A stretch of DNA of 25,691 nucleotides, taken from positions 1 to 25,691 of the forward strand of contig JAYTOA010000162.1 of the NCBI GenBank assembly GCA_043748015.1, in the 5' to 3' direction. Shown piece after piece: positions 1 through 8,795 of this stretch; positions within the stretch are counted from its first letter, which is position 1; each line of letters begins with the position of its first letter. The notes below the pieces were generated by a model that made no database searches, was not told where the DNA came from, and saw nothing but the letters and a program-made list of their open reading frames with translations. A program made the position numbers and the translations under genes. This DNA comes from JAIBBG01 sp043748015. Lineage in GTDB: Bacteria; Bacteroidota; Bacteroidia; Flavobacteriales_D; Sanyastnellaceae.

Positions 1-80
1 AAAAAAGAAGAGCGAGAATGAGTGTGAGAGCAATGTTAGGCGCTCCGAGAAAAGTGTGAGAAACAGAGTGAGAGCGAAGT
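1..80. repeat. Cluster of degenerate GAGTGTGAG-type repeats
   Basis: This purine-rich stretch holds imperfect copies of one short unit: gagcgagaatgagtgtgag around 11-29, gtgtgagaaacagagtgag around 54-72 and agagcga at 71-77. The same unit forms the left arm of the palindrome at 81-149. Its inverted copy is the 3' trailer of tRNA-Leu, and a related copy trails tRNA-Arg at 10606-10626. No coding gene is convincing here. The window edge may cut the cluster. Its function is unknown. Confidence 0.6.
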
Positions 81-149
81 AAAAACAGAGTGAGTGTGAG
101 AGAGGAGATGCGCTGACGCGCTCTCCTCTCTCACACTCACTCTGTTTTT
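81..149 (-). terminator. Long perfect palindrome just downstream of tRNA-Leu, probable terminator
   Basis: The arms 81-108 and 122-149 are perfect inverted complements over 28 bp. One bulged base (109) separates them from a further 4-bp stem (110-113 with 118-121) closed by a 4-base loop. The outer ends are A5 and T5. Read from the minus strand, the transcript leaves tRNA-Leu, enters the hairpin one base after the discriminator, and ends the stem in a U run. The symmetry would let it terminate in both directions. The hairpin is seen directly; the terminator role is inferred. The stem is far longer than a normal intrinsic terminator. Confidence 0.7.
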
Positions 150-150
150 G

Positions 151-232
151 TACCCAGGGTGGGAATCGAACCCACACGCCCGAAGACACACGATTTTGAG
201 TCGTGCGCGTCTACCAATTCCGCCACCTAGGC
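151..232 (-). tRNA. tRNA-Leu (anticodon CAA)
   Basis: The minus strand folds as a class II tRNA of 82 bases. The acceptor stem is GCCTAGG with CCTGGGT. The D arm contains GGCGGAATTGGTAGAC, the anticodon stem-loop is CACGA-CTCAAAA-TCGTG with anticodon CAA, a long variable arm follows, and the T arm is GTGGG-TTCGATT-CCCAC. The discriminator is A, as expected for leucine. CCA is not encoded: the discriminator is followed by CAAAAA. It reads UUG codons. No convincing promoter box was found immediately upstream (233-300). Confidence 0.97.
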
Positions 233-416
233 ATATGCACGTGTTAAATTTACTACTTCGTTCTGCTAATTGTCTTTGACACTTCAGCAAATCCCTCCCG
301 TCAGAGGGGGCGCGAATATAGAAAACCTTTTTCGCCCGGACAACCGATTTTATATGTCCGTTCAAAAGTAACTGTCCGACAGGGCGTTACTAATGAAATA
401 ACCTCTAAGAATGGCT

Positions 417-2045
417 CTATTTCGCAACACTGAATGTCTTCACTGTTCTTCCCTTTTCTGTTATCAATTCCAAAATATAGTAGCCGCTTTCTAAGTTTGA
501 AATGTCGACGAAGCCATGATTGAATTCATTCGTTGCGACAATTCTACCTGAATGATCCCGAACATTGAATCCGGTGATTTGATATTCGCTACGGATAAAC
601 AGTTGTGAACTCACCGGATTGGGATAGATAAGTGTTGCCTCTTCTATTTCTTCTATTGATGTTGATCCCGCGGTAACGACCACCGTTGTACAAGTGCTGC
701 TACCTTGTGGGCAATCGTTACTTGCAGCAATGGATACACATGCCAGATGAAATCCATTCGTTGTGTACGCGTGCGATGTGTTGCTCACACCTGAATCCGT
801 ACTTCCATCACCAAAGTCCCACAGCAATTCAGTAGCATCAATAGTTGTTGTAGCAACAAATGCAAATGTCTGTCCATCCGAAGTAGTTGCACTTACGGCG
901 ATGTTGCAATCTGTTCCGGTGCAATCAATAACATGAATGGGAACACACAACTCTATGCCTGATTGGCAAAAGTCACTGGTGTAAAATGCACATGCGATAT
1001 AGTCGCCCGGAGTTGTGTATGCGTGTGTGACATTGAACGCATCACTGATAGTTGCGCCATCACCAAAAGTCCATTCAACGGAACCGAGCTCCCCATTTAC
1101 TACTTCAAATTCAAATTCACCACAGGATATTTCGTCAAACTCAAGTTCGCCGGGACAGCCGGAATTGTCGCTGCAATCAACAATGGTGACTGTTGCACAC
1201 AATTCAATTGCACCACATTCTACCGAATTGAAATTTGCGCAAACATTGAATTCTCCCGGAGTACTGAAATGATAATTCAGAAAACTTGCACTGGTGATTG
1301 CAGGATTATTTCCAATAGTCCATTGAACCGTTTCATTTGAATTCGCTCCCGAAAGAAATATCCAGTTGCCACAACTTTCCTCAGTCGTAACAAGACTTTC
1401 CGGACAATCAACCGGAAAGCCTGTCACAGCAACTTGCTGGCAAGAAGTGACGATGCACTCTGCACTCAACAACAAGCACACTTCATAAATACCATTCGCA
1501 TCGAACTGTAATGTTGGATTGAAATCAAACGAAGTCTGTCCGTTGCCATAACTCCAAGTATAAGATGCAGGAGTATCTGACATGGAAAAATTCGTCATTG
1601 CAATTTCTCCCGGAGTGCTTGTCTCCATCCATTCGAATGCAGACATACAATCGCCAACACCACTGCATCCACCCATGATACCGAAGACATAGTCAACGCG
1701 ATCTCCTTGCCAGTCAATGGGCTCAAATGCTTCAATTGAATTTCCTTGACTGTCGGTAATTACGATTGATAAAGTTTGAGCTGAAAGAAAATCATCCGAT
1801 TCAATTCGCAAGCGGTAACAACCTTGCACGAGGCATTCCTCAATCACCAATGTGTTTTGTATGCTTGAAAATAAATAAACATCACTGCCAATGATTTCAC
1901 CTGAAACTTGATTTTCTATTTCCCAGTCAATGAGTGAAGGACCGCCGGATGCCGGATTGCTGGTTAGCGTAAATGTGACTGACTCACATTGCGCGAATGA
2001 TTGAAAAGATAAAAGCAATGCTACAATAATGTTGAAATTTCTCAT
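417..2045 (-). CDS. Secreted PKD-repeat protein with T9SS type A sorting domain
   Basis: The 542-residue product starts with a signal peptide (about residues 1-19, ending SFAQ). An N-terminal beta-rich segment follows, then four PKD-like modules at about 130-210, 211-292, 296-375 and 379-457. The last two carry the typical WTFGDG and WDFGDG motifs followed by HAYTTPG or HAYTTNG. The modules contain regularly placed cysteines, which suggests disulfides outside the cell. Residues about 470-542 (IYPNPVSSQLFI to the end, with SGYYILEL) form a type A C-terminal sorting domain, so the protein is probably exported by the T9SS and anchored on or released from the surface. The binding target is unknown. 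It has its own likely promoter at 2065-2097. Confidence 0.92.
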   Translation of the reverse strand: MRNFNIIVALLLSFQSFAQCESVTFTLTSNPASGGPSLIDWEIENQVSGEIIGSDVYLFSSIQNTLVIEECLVQGCYRLRIESDDFLSAQTLSIVITDSQGNSIEAFEPIDWQGDRVDYVFGIMGGCSGVGDCMSAFEWMETSTPGEIAMTNFSMSDTPASYTWSYGNGQTSFDFNPTLQFDANGIYEVCLLLSAECIVTSCQQVAVTGFPVDCPESLVTTEESCGNWIFLSGANSNETVQWTIGNNPAITSASFLNYHFSTPGEFNVCANFNSVECGAIELCATVTIVDCSDNSGCPGELEFDEISCGEFEFEVVNGELGSVEWTFGDGATISDAFNVTHAYTTPGDYIACAFYTSDFCQSGIELCVPIHVIDCTGTDCNIAVSATTSDGQTFAFVATTTIDATELLWDFGDGSTDSGVSNTSHAYTTNGFHLACVSIAASNDCPQGSSTCTTVVVTAGSTSIEEIEEATLIYPNPVSSQLFIRSEYQITGFNVRDHSGRIVATNEFNHGFVDISNLESGYYILELITEKGRTVKTFSVAK

Positions 2046-2064
2046 GGCTTTTGAATTTGTGCTT

Positions 2065-2097
2065 CAAATATGACCATATGGAATTCTATGAGACAAA
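2065..2097 (-). promoter_or_regulatory. Putative Bacteroidota-type promoter of the PKD-repeat gene
   Basis: On the minus strand, TTTG (2094-2097) is followed after 21 bases by CATATTTG (2065-2072). This matches the Bacteroidota TTTG / TAnnTTTG arrangement with one mismatch in the -7 box. The -7 box ends 19 bases before the ATG at 2045, which implies a short leader. The assignment rests on sequence match and position only. Confidence 0.45.
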
Positions 2098-2106
2098 CGG
2101 GAACTT

Positions 2107-2127
2107 CCGATCGGGATAATCGATCGA
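2107..2127 (-). other. Small stem-loop between two minus-strand genes
   Basis: CGATCG at 2108-2113 pairs with CGATCG at 2121-2126 around a 7-base loop, extended by one G-U pair. It lies just after the stop codon of the 520-residue gene and before the promoter of the PKD-repeat gene. No U run follows, so it is at best a weak terminator or an RNA end-stabilising hairpin. Confidence 0.3.
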
Positions 2128-2136
2128 CTGAATGGG

Positions 2137-3699
2137 CTATTTCACTAAACAATACTTATAAGACTTGCCATCTTCATAGCCTAGTAAATGTGGGCCATTG
2201 ATGCTTTTCAGTCCATAGTAAGTGTTCAGTAACGCATCCTTTTCCTTATTGGAAAACAATACCTCGCGCTTCTGACTCCCGTCTGTTTCCACCTTCACTC
2301 GCGTTGTCACACTGCCTTTGCCACCGCTCCATAATGTGGCTTCACCATCTACCAATGCGGAAAGTTTCTGCTGGTTTTCTGAATGGTCGTTAAAGTAAAC
2401 TGAAAGTCCGGAAGCGTTAAGAAAACACTGATAAGAACAAACCTTGGTGTCGGAAGTAGTGTCCTGTCGCTTGGAAATTTTTGTGTTCCACGCATGTCTT
2501 CCACTAGGCTCAAGAGAAGTGATAATGATGTCGTCGAAATTGAATCTGTACTCGATCATTTGTCTGCCGGTGGACGGATCCAACGTAATGGTTTCACTCG
2601 CGTAATATTGTTCGCCTATCAACAGAATGCTCCCGTCATCATGAATGATCATATGATCGAGATAAAAATCCGGAAGAGCCGACTCATTTTCCGAGTTGCT
2701 TTTTCGAAGTAATTTCAACATGAACTCCTTCGGGAAAGGCATGAAAGATGCGGATTTTACAGAGGCGCCGTTGGCGCCTATCGTAAACAAAAAAGTGCCT
2801 GCTGCAGAAAATCGAAAGTCGTTGGAATAGTATCCTGCGATGATTACATCCTGTTCTTTGTTGAGCCTAAAGATGACAGACATCACTTGCTTGTCTTTCA
2901 AACCCACATCATACTCTTTCAATTTGTTTTCCTTGGCACTATAGTAAAAAACTACGTATCGCCCACCCTGCGCCTTTTGCGTTAGGCTTCCGCTTTTGGA
3001 TGGGTTTCTTCCACTTAGCATGTAAACATTTGCTTCATTGTCGATCTGAAAACTATGCACCTGAACTATCTCCGGAGTGTATGGCAATTTGATCTCCTTT
3101 TCCCAAAGCATCTCGAGGTCTGTGTCATAGCAAATAAATGAAACCGGCTCTGTTGTTTTCCTCTCGAAAGGTGGGTCGAAGAACAGCAACATTTTTGTGC
3201 TGTCGGGTGATAATGTAATTCCGAAAAAAGGAGCTGATGATCTTCCTTCACTGAGCGTATAATGGACCAATGCCGGATCGGTGAGCTTCACTCCATTCAA
3301 ATCGTAATAGCTACAGAATATCTGGAAATTTTCCGACTCTTTATTGAACCTACTGGTGAAGAGCATGAATTTATCCCCAAGGAATTGCAACTTCTCGAAT
3401 TGCTGATCATTCAAATTTCCCGGTAGCGTAATATTGGTTGTCCAAACTTGTTTCAGTCCATCGACCCCGTATTTACTCAATCGCACAAACTGCTCTTTCT
3501 TGTTTTCATCCACGACATAAAATCCCGTCGCATCCGACGCAATAACATTCATGTTTTTCGTGTCTCTTGTAACCTTTATGAGATCAGTACAGACCACCTC
3601 CTGCGCAAAAACATTTGAAATTATTGATAGAATAAGCACAGGCAGAAGCAAGGTGCTACCGTGAAAACAGTATAAAAATTTGAAGAAATATCTCCTCAA
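2137..3699 (-). CDS. Exported protein of unknown function, downstream of rseP
   Basis: The product has 520 residues and I do not recognise the family. A hydrophobic signal sequence (about residues 1-33, ending NVFAQ) predicts export. The rest is soluble and beta-rich, with repeated stretches that pair a state or value with a display phrase (for example ILLIGEQYY and VIIAGYY), suggesting a propeller-like fold. No catalytic motif stands out. The start is TTG: the next in-frame methionine lies beyond the signal peptide, so an ATG start would lose export. It begins 14 bases after the rseP stop and is very probably co-transcribed with it. The propeller idea is inference only. Confidence 0.8.
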   Translation of the reverse strand: MRRYFFKFLYCFHGSTLLLPVLILSIISNVFAQEVVCTDLIKVTRDTKNMNVIASDATGFYVVDENKKEQFVRLSKYGVDGLKQVWTTNITLPGNLNDQQFEKLQFLGDKFMLFTSRFNKESENFQIFCSYYDLNGVKLTDPALVHYTLSEGRSSAPFFGITLSPDSTKMLLFFDPPFERKTTEPVSFICYDTDLEMLWEKEIKLPYTPEIVQVHSFQIDNEANVYMLSGRNPSKSGSLTQKAQGGRYVVFYYSAKENKLKEYDVGLKDKQVMSVIFRLNKEQDVIIAGYYSNDFRFSAAGTFLFTIGANGASVKSASFMPFPKEFMLKLLRKSNSENESALPDFYLDHMIIHDDGSILLIGEQYYASETITLDPSTGRQMIEYRFNFDDIIITSLEPSGRHAWNTKISKRQDTTSDTKVCSYQCFLNASGLSVYFNDHSENQQKLSALVDGEATLWSGGKGSVTTRVKVETDGSQKREVLFSNKEKDALLNTYYGLKSINGPHLLGYEDGKSYKYCLVK

Positions 3700-3713
3700 A
3701 ATGATGGATAGAT

Positions 3714-5030
3714 TTATGGCCCCGTAACGATACGGAAAATATCCATTCCATTACCATAGAGCATAAGACCAAGTAATAAAATCATGCCAACCACTTGTGA
3801 TCGCTCTAATACTTTTTGGCTCACAGCCTTTCCTGTAACGATCTCCCAGATGAGGAACACAACGTGGCCACCATCCAAGGCAGGTATAGGAAGAATATTC
3901 ATGAAAGCAAGAACGAGTGAAATAAAAGCTGTCCTCTCCCAGAATGCCCACCAATCCCATTCATTGGGAAATAATTTTGCAAAAGTTACAAAACCTCCTA
4001 CCTGGGAAGCACCTGCTTTGGAAAACAAAAAACGGAGCTGACTAGAGTAATCGGTGACCGTTTCCCAAGCCTCTTTGAAGCCTCCCGGGATACTTTGCAG
4101 CAATGTATAACGCACTGTATCTGCTTTGAGGTAATGCGTAATGGGTATTGGGCCGACGCCGATCGTTCCATCTTTCGAAACCTCCACAGGTAAGGCAATG
4201 CTTTCGCCGTTTCTCACGACGTGAAGTCTAACTACCTGACCCTTGTTGTTGCGCATTTCTTTAGCCACTTCTTGATAGTAGGGAGTGTAAAGACTATTCA
4301 CACCAGTGATGCTGTCGCCTTTCAATAGCCCCGCTGCCTCGGCGTTTTTACCGGCAATAACCGAATCCACAACGAATGGAATTCGCAAACTGAATGCACC
4401 ACTTTTGATTCCGGAATCAATCATCAACTGACCAAAATTTTTCGGTAATTGAATCTTCATTATCTCGCCGAAGCGCTCAATGGTCACTTCGCTTGGATCA
4501 TCGAGAATGAGACGCTTGTTGATCTCACCAAATCCCTGCGGTTTTACGCCATCGAGTTCAAGTACTTTGTCACCATCGCGAAATCCATACTGATACATGA
4601 GTTGATTGCAATGCACACCATATTCTGCGCTATCGGCCGGAATTACTTCCTTACCGAAATTCCAAAGTATCATGCTGTAGATAACGATACCGACGATCAC
4701 ATTCACCACAACTCCGCCAACCATTATGATCAATCTTTGCCAGGCCGGTTTAGCTCGAAATTCCCATGGCTGCGGCGGAAGAGCCATCTGCTCTTTGTCC
4801 ATGCTCTCGTCCACCATTCCGGAAATTTTCACATAACCTCCTAATGGTAACCAGCCGATTCCGTATTCCGTATCGCCAATTTTTTTCTTCAGTAATGAAA
4901 AATAAGGATCGAAAAAGAGATAGAATTTCTCCACCCTTGTCTTGAACAATTTAGCAGGAATGAAGTGGCCGCCTTCGTGAAGGATGATAAGTATAGATAG
5001 GCTAAGAAGTAATTGGATTGCGAAAATCAT
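3714..5030 (-). CDS. rseP: RIP metalloprotease RseP (site-2 protease)
   Basis: This 438-residue inner-membrane zinc protease cleaves transmembrane segments. In other bacteria it acts on anti-sigma factors and leftover signal peptides. The first membrane helix carries HEGGH (residues 18-22), the HExxH zinc site. The second active-site motif, NILPIPALDGGH, lies at about 378-389, followed by a C-terminal membrane helix. Two PDZ-like regions lie between them, at about 145-190 and 220-285. Length and motif order match the family. A weak -7-like box (TAACTTCG, minus strand, 5049-5056) lies 18 bases before the ATG. The substrate sigma-factor system is not in this window. Confidence 0.96.
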   Translation of the reverse strand: MIFAIQLLLSLSILIILHEGGHFIPAKLFKTRVEKFYLFFDPYFSLLKKKIGDTEYGIGWLPLGGYVKISGMVDESMDKEQMALPPQPWEFRAKPAWQRLIIMVGGVVVNVIVGIVIYSMILWNFGKEVIPADSAEYGVHCNQLMYQYGFRDGDKVLELDGVKPQGFGEINKRLILDDPSEVTIERFGEIMKIQLPKNFGQLMIDSGIKSGAFSLRIPFVVDSVIAGKNAEAAGLLKGDSITGVNSLYTPYYQEVAKEMRNNKGQVVRLHVVRNGESIALPVEVSKDGTIGVGPIPITHYLKADTVRYTLLQSIPGGFKEAWETVTDYSSQLRFLFSKAGASQVGGFVTFAKLFPNEWDWWAFWERTAFISLVLAFMNILPIPALDGGHVVFLIWEIVTGKAVSQKVLERSQVVGMILLLGLMLYGNGMDIFRIVTGP

Positions 5031-5088
5031 TTTTCGTTATTGTGGTTGCGAAGTTAGTCAGAGTGACGCGTTCGCTGTTGCTGTATTA

Positions 5089-5682
5089 TTATTTGTTATG
5101 GAGTGATAAATACCTCATCACATACTTGCCTATGACATCGAATTCGAGATTGACCTTTTGGCCTTGCCCGATATTTCGGAAGGTTGTATGCTCATAAGTA
5201 AATGGAATGATGCAAACCGAAAATTCATTGATTGATGAATCGACAACAGTAAGACTCACACCGTTGATGCAAATGCTTCCTTTGGCAACTGTTACCATAG
5301 TTTCATCACCTGTATATGTGAAGAAAAATTTCCAAGAACCGTCATCCGAAATTTTCGAAATACATGTGGCGGTTGTATCAACGTGGCCTTGAACCATGTG
5401 TCCGTCCAGCCTGTCATTCAATCTCAAACAACGCTCAAGATTCACTTCATCGCCTGATCGCAAATGACCAAGATTGGAACGATTCAAAGTTTCTTCAATC
5501 GCCGTGACACGATAGGCCTCTTCTTTCAACTCTACTACTGTAAGACAAACGCCGTTGTGCGCTATGCTCTGATCGATTTTCAATTCATTGAAAAAAGGTG
5601 CAGATATCCAGAAATCAGTATTGCCACCCGCAGTGATCACACTTTCTACTTTTCCCAACGCTTCTACTATCCCTGAAAACAT
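5089..5682 (-). CDS. ribE: Riboflavin synthase (alpha subunit)
   Basis: The 197-residue enzyme dismutates two 6,7-dimethyl-8-ribityllumazine molecules to riboflavin and a pyrimidine product, the last step of riboflavin synthesis in the cytoplasm. It starts with the family hallmark MFSGIVE and contains two lumazine-binding repeats. The repeats carry matching NGVCLTV (43-49) and NGVSLTV (140-146) motifs, and VQGHVD lies at 97-102. The length is normal. The gene begins nine bases after the stop of the 905-residue surface protein gene, so the two probably share a transcript, although no functional link is apparent. No FMN riboswitch-like sequence precedes it, because the upstream gene fills that space. 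Confidence 0.96.
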   Translation of the reverse strand: MFSGIVEALGKVESVITAGGNTDFWISAPFFNELKIDQSIAHNGVCLTVVELKEEAYRVTAIEETLNRSNLGHLRSGDEVNLERCLRLNDRLDGHMVQGHVDTTATCISKISDDGSWKFFFTYTGDETMVTVAKGSICINGVSLTVVDSSINEFSVCIIPFTYEHTTFRNIGQGQKVNLEFDVIGKYVMRYLSLHNK

Positions 5683-5691
5683 TCCCTGTGA

Positions 5692-8409
5692 TTAATTGCC
5701 GTTGGCAGGTTTCTTTCCATCCATTATTCGAATGGTTCCATTGAATTCTTCCGTCACGATGCCTGCTAAACGAATGGTGTTCACTTTGATGACATAGTAA
5801 TAAACGCCATCACTCGACATTGCTCCTGAATCTTTGTTCGCTCCATTCCATTTGATATCCGGATCTGCAGTTTCGAAAACAATATTTCCCCAACGATTAT
5901 AAATCTTCAAGTCAATGCTTTCGACGTAACGATATTCGAATGGAATAAATAAATCATTCAATCCATCACCATTCGGCGAGAAAATATTCGGCAAGAAATA
6001 GAGCGGACAATTGTCTACGCAAACGATATTGGAGAATGCGCTTTCATTCTGATGAAGTAAACCATCCGGCCAAAGATTGAGTGAGTCCACAGCTGTCACG
6101 GCGAAACAACCCGCAATGCTGATTGGAATTTCAGTATCGGTATAAATGAATGTCGTGTCGTTGGATGATTGCACGGTGTAAAGCAATTGCAATGGCTCAC
6201 CTTGGACGGGCGAGTAATACACGTTGTAAACGGTAACATCACTCGCACAATTATCAACACCATTGGTCCAAGAAAGTTCGTCTACAGCCGCGGAACAATC
6301 ATGCGTTACGACAAGTGTTGGCGGACAAGGCGGCGTTTGATCATAGGGTTGCGAGCACGATTCCTGACTCCAGTTGAACAACGGGTCGGGCACATCATTG
6401 GCGTAGAACGATCCTACTGCATGCACTTTGTAGCAATACTCTTCATTGTTCACCAGACTCATGTCCGTGAAATCCGGAGTTGAGGAAGTGCCGATTTCAG
6501 TAAAATCTGATTCTCCCGGACCTTTGCGATAAATGTGATAGAGGTAATTGATCCATGGCACATTGTGATTCATTATCAGATGCATCTGATTGTCACCCGG
6601 GACAAGGCTCAGGAAAATGGATGATGCTGAAGAAGAAGTTGAAATCATGCTGTCGATTACCGACTTATAAATTTCAACACGATAACTATGTTGCAATTCT
6701 TCCGTGTTGATATTTTGATGAATGAAAGTTGTATCTCCGGCAGCAAGTGTTGCGAATTCATCTGATTCAAACACCAACTCATTTGGATTTACATTTCCTG
6801 TTGAATGGAATAATTTGTATTTGTATGGACCTTCAAATGCGACCGTATCCATATCGGTCGGTTTAGACCAATGAACGGTATCAATTCCCACGGCGATATC
6901 TGTGAAACCAACGCTCACTTTTGTCATCACCGGAATTTCCTTGCGAATAGTATCACAAAATTCTTCGCTGGCATAGCTAAGTGCACCATCAGGCCAAACC
7001 GTTACAACCATATAACAATAAATGCCGCCGTAGAAAACATTGTTATCGGTGTAAGAGTTATTGTTTGCGCCAACCGTATTTCCTATGTATGAATATCCTG
7101 TGTATGCAGGTACTCCGAGCTCACAAACGTCAGGGATGAAGTTGTATAAATTATTGCGACGATAGATAAGATATTGAACGTTGTTCAGTTGCGAATTTGT
7201 GAATGAACTGTAGCATGGAGTAACGTTCCATGTCAGATCCATGTGATTCCCTTCGGCACTTGCAACCGGATTCCTTACTGCAGGAGCGACAACAGTAATG
7301 CTCACTGTTTCTACATCACTTAGCGGAATATTTCCCTGATCGGTAGCAATGAACGAAACAAAATATGGCTGCAAGCGCACCTCTGAACATCGTGGTACCC
7401 ACGAGAAAAAATGCGTATCAGGATTGTATTCAGCCACATGATCTACATCCGTCATTGGTCCGCCAAGTGCCTGAACACTCACAGTATTGGTCTGTGCAAT
7501 TGGATCGAAATAACTAATCTGAAATTGCAAAAGAGAATCCGCTGAAATACAAAAATCCTGGACAGGATTGATGACCGGTGGAACGTTGGCACAATTGACG
7601 ACCGTGATCTGCATGTCCCTTTCTACTGATCCTACAAAAACTCCATTGCGAAATTCCTCCACAAGAAACGCAACGTTGTATTCACCGGCCACAAGCGGTG
7701 TACTCCATGTGATATCACCGTTTGCGGGATCAATCACAAAAGTGTCATCCTGATTATCTGTGTAGTCAGTAGGTGATTCCCATGTGTCCAAAACTTGCGC
7801 ATTCAATCCTAGACAAGGAACAAGACTAAACACAAGCTGATCGCCGTTGAGCGAATCGTATGCAACAGGATTGTGTATCCATGGCTGAAAGATGCAAGCG
7901 TCTTGAATGGGTGGATTGAGAAATTTGATGGAATTGTTGTGGCCGTCCAAACCGGGACGAATCACTAGCACTGATTTGATTGCAAACACTGCCATCACAG
8001 ATGTCGAAGTCTTGTTGGCTTCCGGTGTACCGGGATCACCATTATTGATGTTGAGCACGCCGGCATTGCGGTTGGGGTCTTCAACAGAAATGGTGAATGT
8101 GCCGGTTCCTGTGTAAGTATGATAACCTACATATTCATTTTTCTTCACGTCGTTACCAACGCCAAGAATTTCTGCAGATCTGATGAGGCTGTCCAGTTGC
8201 GCTTCTTCTGTGCCCGGTGCTTCGTCGCCCCAACGAATTTTCAGCGATGGCCTGTCAGCAAAGGCGCTTTGCTTGGTGTAAGTGGTAACACGAATCCGAT
8301 ACTTCAAGCCCTGCACATGCTCGTAAGTAATCTCGCCGGCTCTGTTGTGAGTAGCGGAAATTTCCGGTAAAAAAACCAGCAAGAGTATGATTGTAAAAAA
8401 GCCTTTCAA
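5692..8409 (-). CDS. Large surface protein with T9SS type B (gliding-motility-associated) C-terminal domain
   Basis: This 905-residue exported protein has a signal peptide at residues 1-19 (MKGFFTIILLLVFLPEISA). The long middle is beta-sandwich-like, with cadherin- and fibronectin-type stretches such as SVSVQALGG-style strands and Tyr/Trp-rich YLIYRR and YNVYYS repeats. Residues about 801-905 form the type B sorting domain: LPNIFSPNGDGLNDLF, then IYNRWGNIVFE and DGVYYYVI. Such proteins are T9SS cargo, often adhesins linked to gliding or attachment. The start is TTG at 8409; no ATG lies upstream or nearby that would keep the signal peptide. A -7-like TATTTTCG (minus strand, 8432-8439) lies 22 bases upstream. 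Confidence 0.92.
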   Translation of the reverse strand: MKGFFTIILLLVFLPEISATHNRAGEITYEHVQGLKYRIRVTTYTKQSAFADRPSLKIRWGDEAPGTEEAQLDSLIRSAEILGVGNDVKKNEYVGYHTYTGTGTFTISVEDPNRNAGVLNINNGDPGTPEANKTSTSVMAVFAIKSVLVIRPGLDGHNNSIKFLNPPIQDACIFQPWIHNPVAYDSLNGDQLVFSLVPCLGLNAQVLDTWESPTDYTDNQDDTFVIDPANGDITWSTPLVAGEYNVAFLVEEFRNGVFVGSVERDMQITVVNCANVPPVINPVQDFCISADSLLQFQISYFDPIAQTNTVSVQALGGPMTDVDHVAEYNPDTHFFSWVPRCSEVRLQPYFVSFIATDQGNIPLSDVETVSITVVAPAVRNPVASAEGNHMDLTWNVTPCYSSFTNSQLNNVQYLIYRRNNLYNFIPDVCELGVPAYTGYSYIGNTVGANNNSYTDNNVFYGGIYCYMVVTVWPDGALSYASEEFCDTIRKEIPVMTKVSVGFTDIAVGIDTVHWSKPTDMDTVAFEGPYKYKLFHSTGNVNPNELVFESDEFATLAAGDTTFIHQNINTEELQHSYRVEIYKSVIDSMISTSSSASSIFLSLVPGDNQMHLIMNHNVPWINYLYHIYRKGPGESDFTEIGTSSTPDFTDMSLVNNEEYCYKVHAVGSFYANDVPDPLFNWSQESCSQPYDQTPPCPPTLVVTHDCSAAVDELSWTNGVDNCASDVTVYNVYYSPVQGEPLQLLYTVQSSNDTTFIYTDTEIPISIAGCFAVTAVDSLNLWPDGLLHQNESAFSNIVCVDNCPLYFLPNIFSPNGDGLNDLFIPFEYRYVESIDLKIYNRWGNIVFETADPDIKWNGANKDSGAMSSDGVYYYVIKVNTIRLAGIVTEEFNGTIRIMDGKKPANGN

Positions 8410-8744
8410 TGCAGTTTTTAAAATGGGGTAACGAAAATACGATTACAATGCACTTTGTACTTAGACAATTAATGTTGTCATAAAGTTTACCGTTTGAATA
8501 AATTCAACCCAATTCGCAGCAAAACATTGTGTCCGAGAACTGCAAACGGGTAATTCCACTGAACACTTAAATTTCAATACATCCCGCGCCGGATGCTGCA
8601 TTGCAATGATGATGAGTCGAATGACGTGAAAAGAATCTACAAAATTTACTGCCTGAAATTCAGTTAAAAGTAAACGACCAACGCTCAAAGTGGGCGCTCA
8701 ACTTTCCCAATGCCAAATGCCATTTACCCAATACAGCAATAAAG
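8410..8744. other. Intergenic region without a supported gene
   Basis: This stretch lies between the start of the 905-residue surface protein gene and the terminator of the small exported protein gene. I see only a likely -7 box for the downstream gene (8432-8439) and no supported coding sequence, RNA gene or repeat. A short minus-strand frame at 8461-8688 lacks a plausible start context and recognisable protein features. Confidence 0.6.
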
Positions 8745-8772
8745 CAAAAAGGCCGCCCCAATGGGACAGCCT
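8745..8772 (-). terminator. Rho-independent terminator of the small exported protein gene
   Basis: On the minus strand AGGCTGTCCC pairs with GGGGCGGCCT around a 3-base ATT loop (8750-8772). All ten pairs form, two of them G-U, and a U run follows (8745-8750). It starts 23 bases after the stop codon of the 8796-9230 gene and is the clearest terminator of the long lipoprotein-exported protein unit. Confidence 0.88.
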
Positions 8773-8795
8773 CTGCAAATATCTGAATGGAAATA

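Noticed and set aside
81..149. Palindrome and repeats as a CRISPR array
   Set aside because: There are no regularly spaced identical repeats with unique spacers; it is one long inverted repeat with degenerate neighbours.
36..365. Minus-strand open frame of about 109 codons at the left edge
   Set aside because: It runs through the tRNA-Leu gene and the palindrome, with no protein-like features.
4449..4844. 131-codon plus-strand frame inside rseP
   Set aside because: It is antisense to a clear RseP coding sequence and its translation shows no family features.
8461..8688. 75-codon minus-strand frame in the intergenic region
   Set aside because: Unusual composition, no start context, no signal peptide or motif; not supported as a gene.
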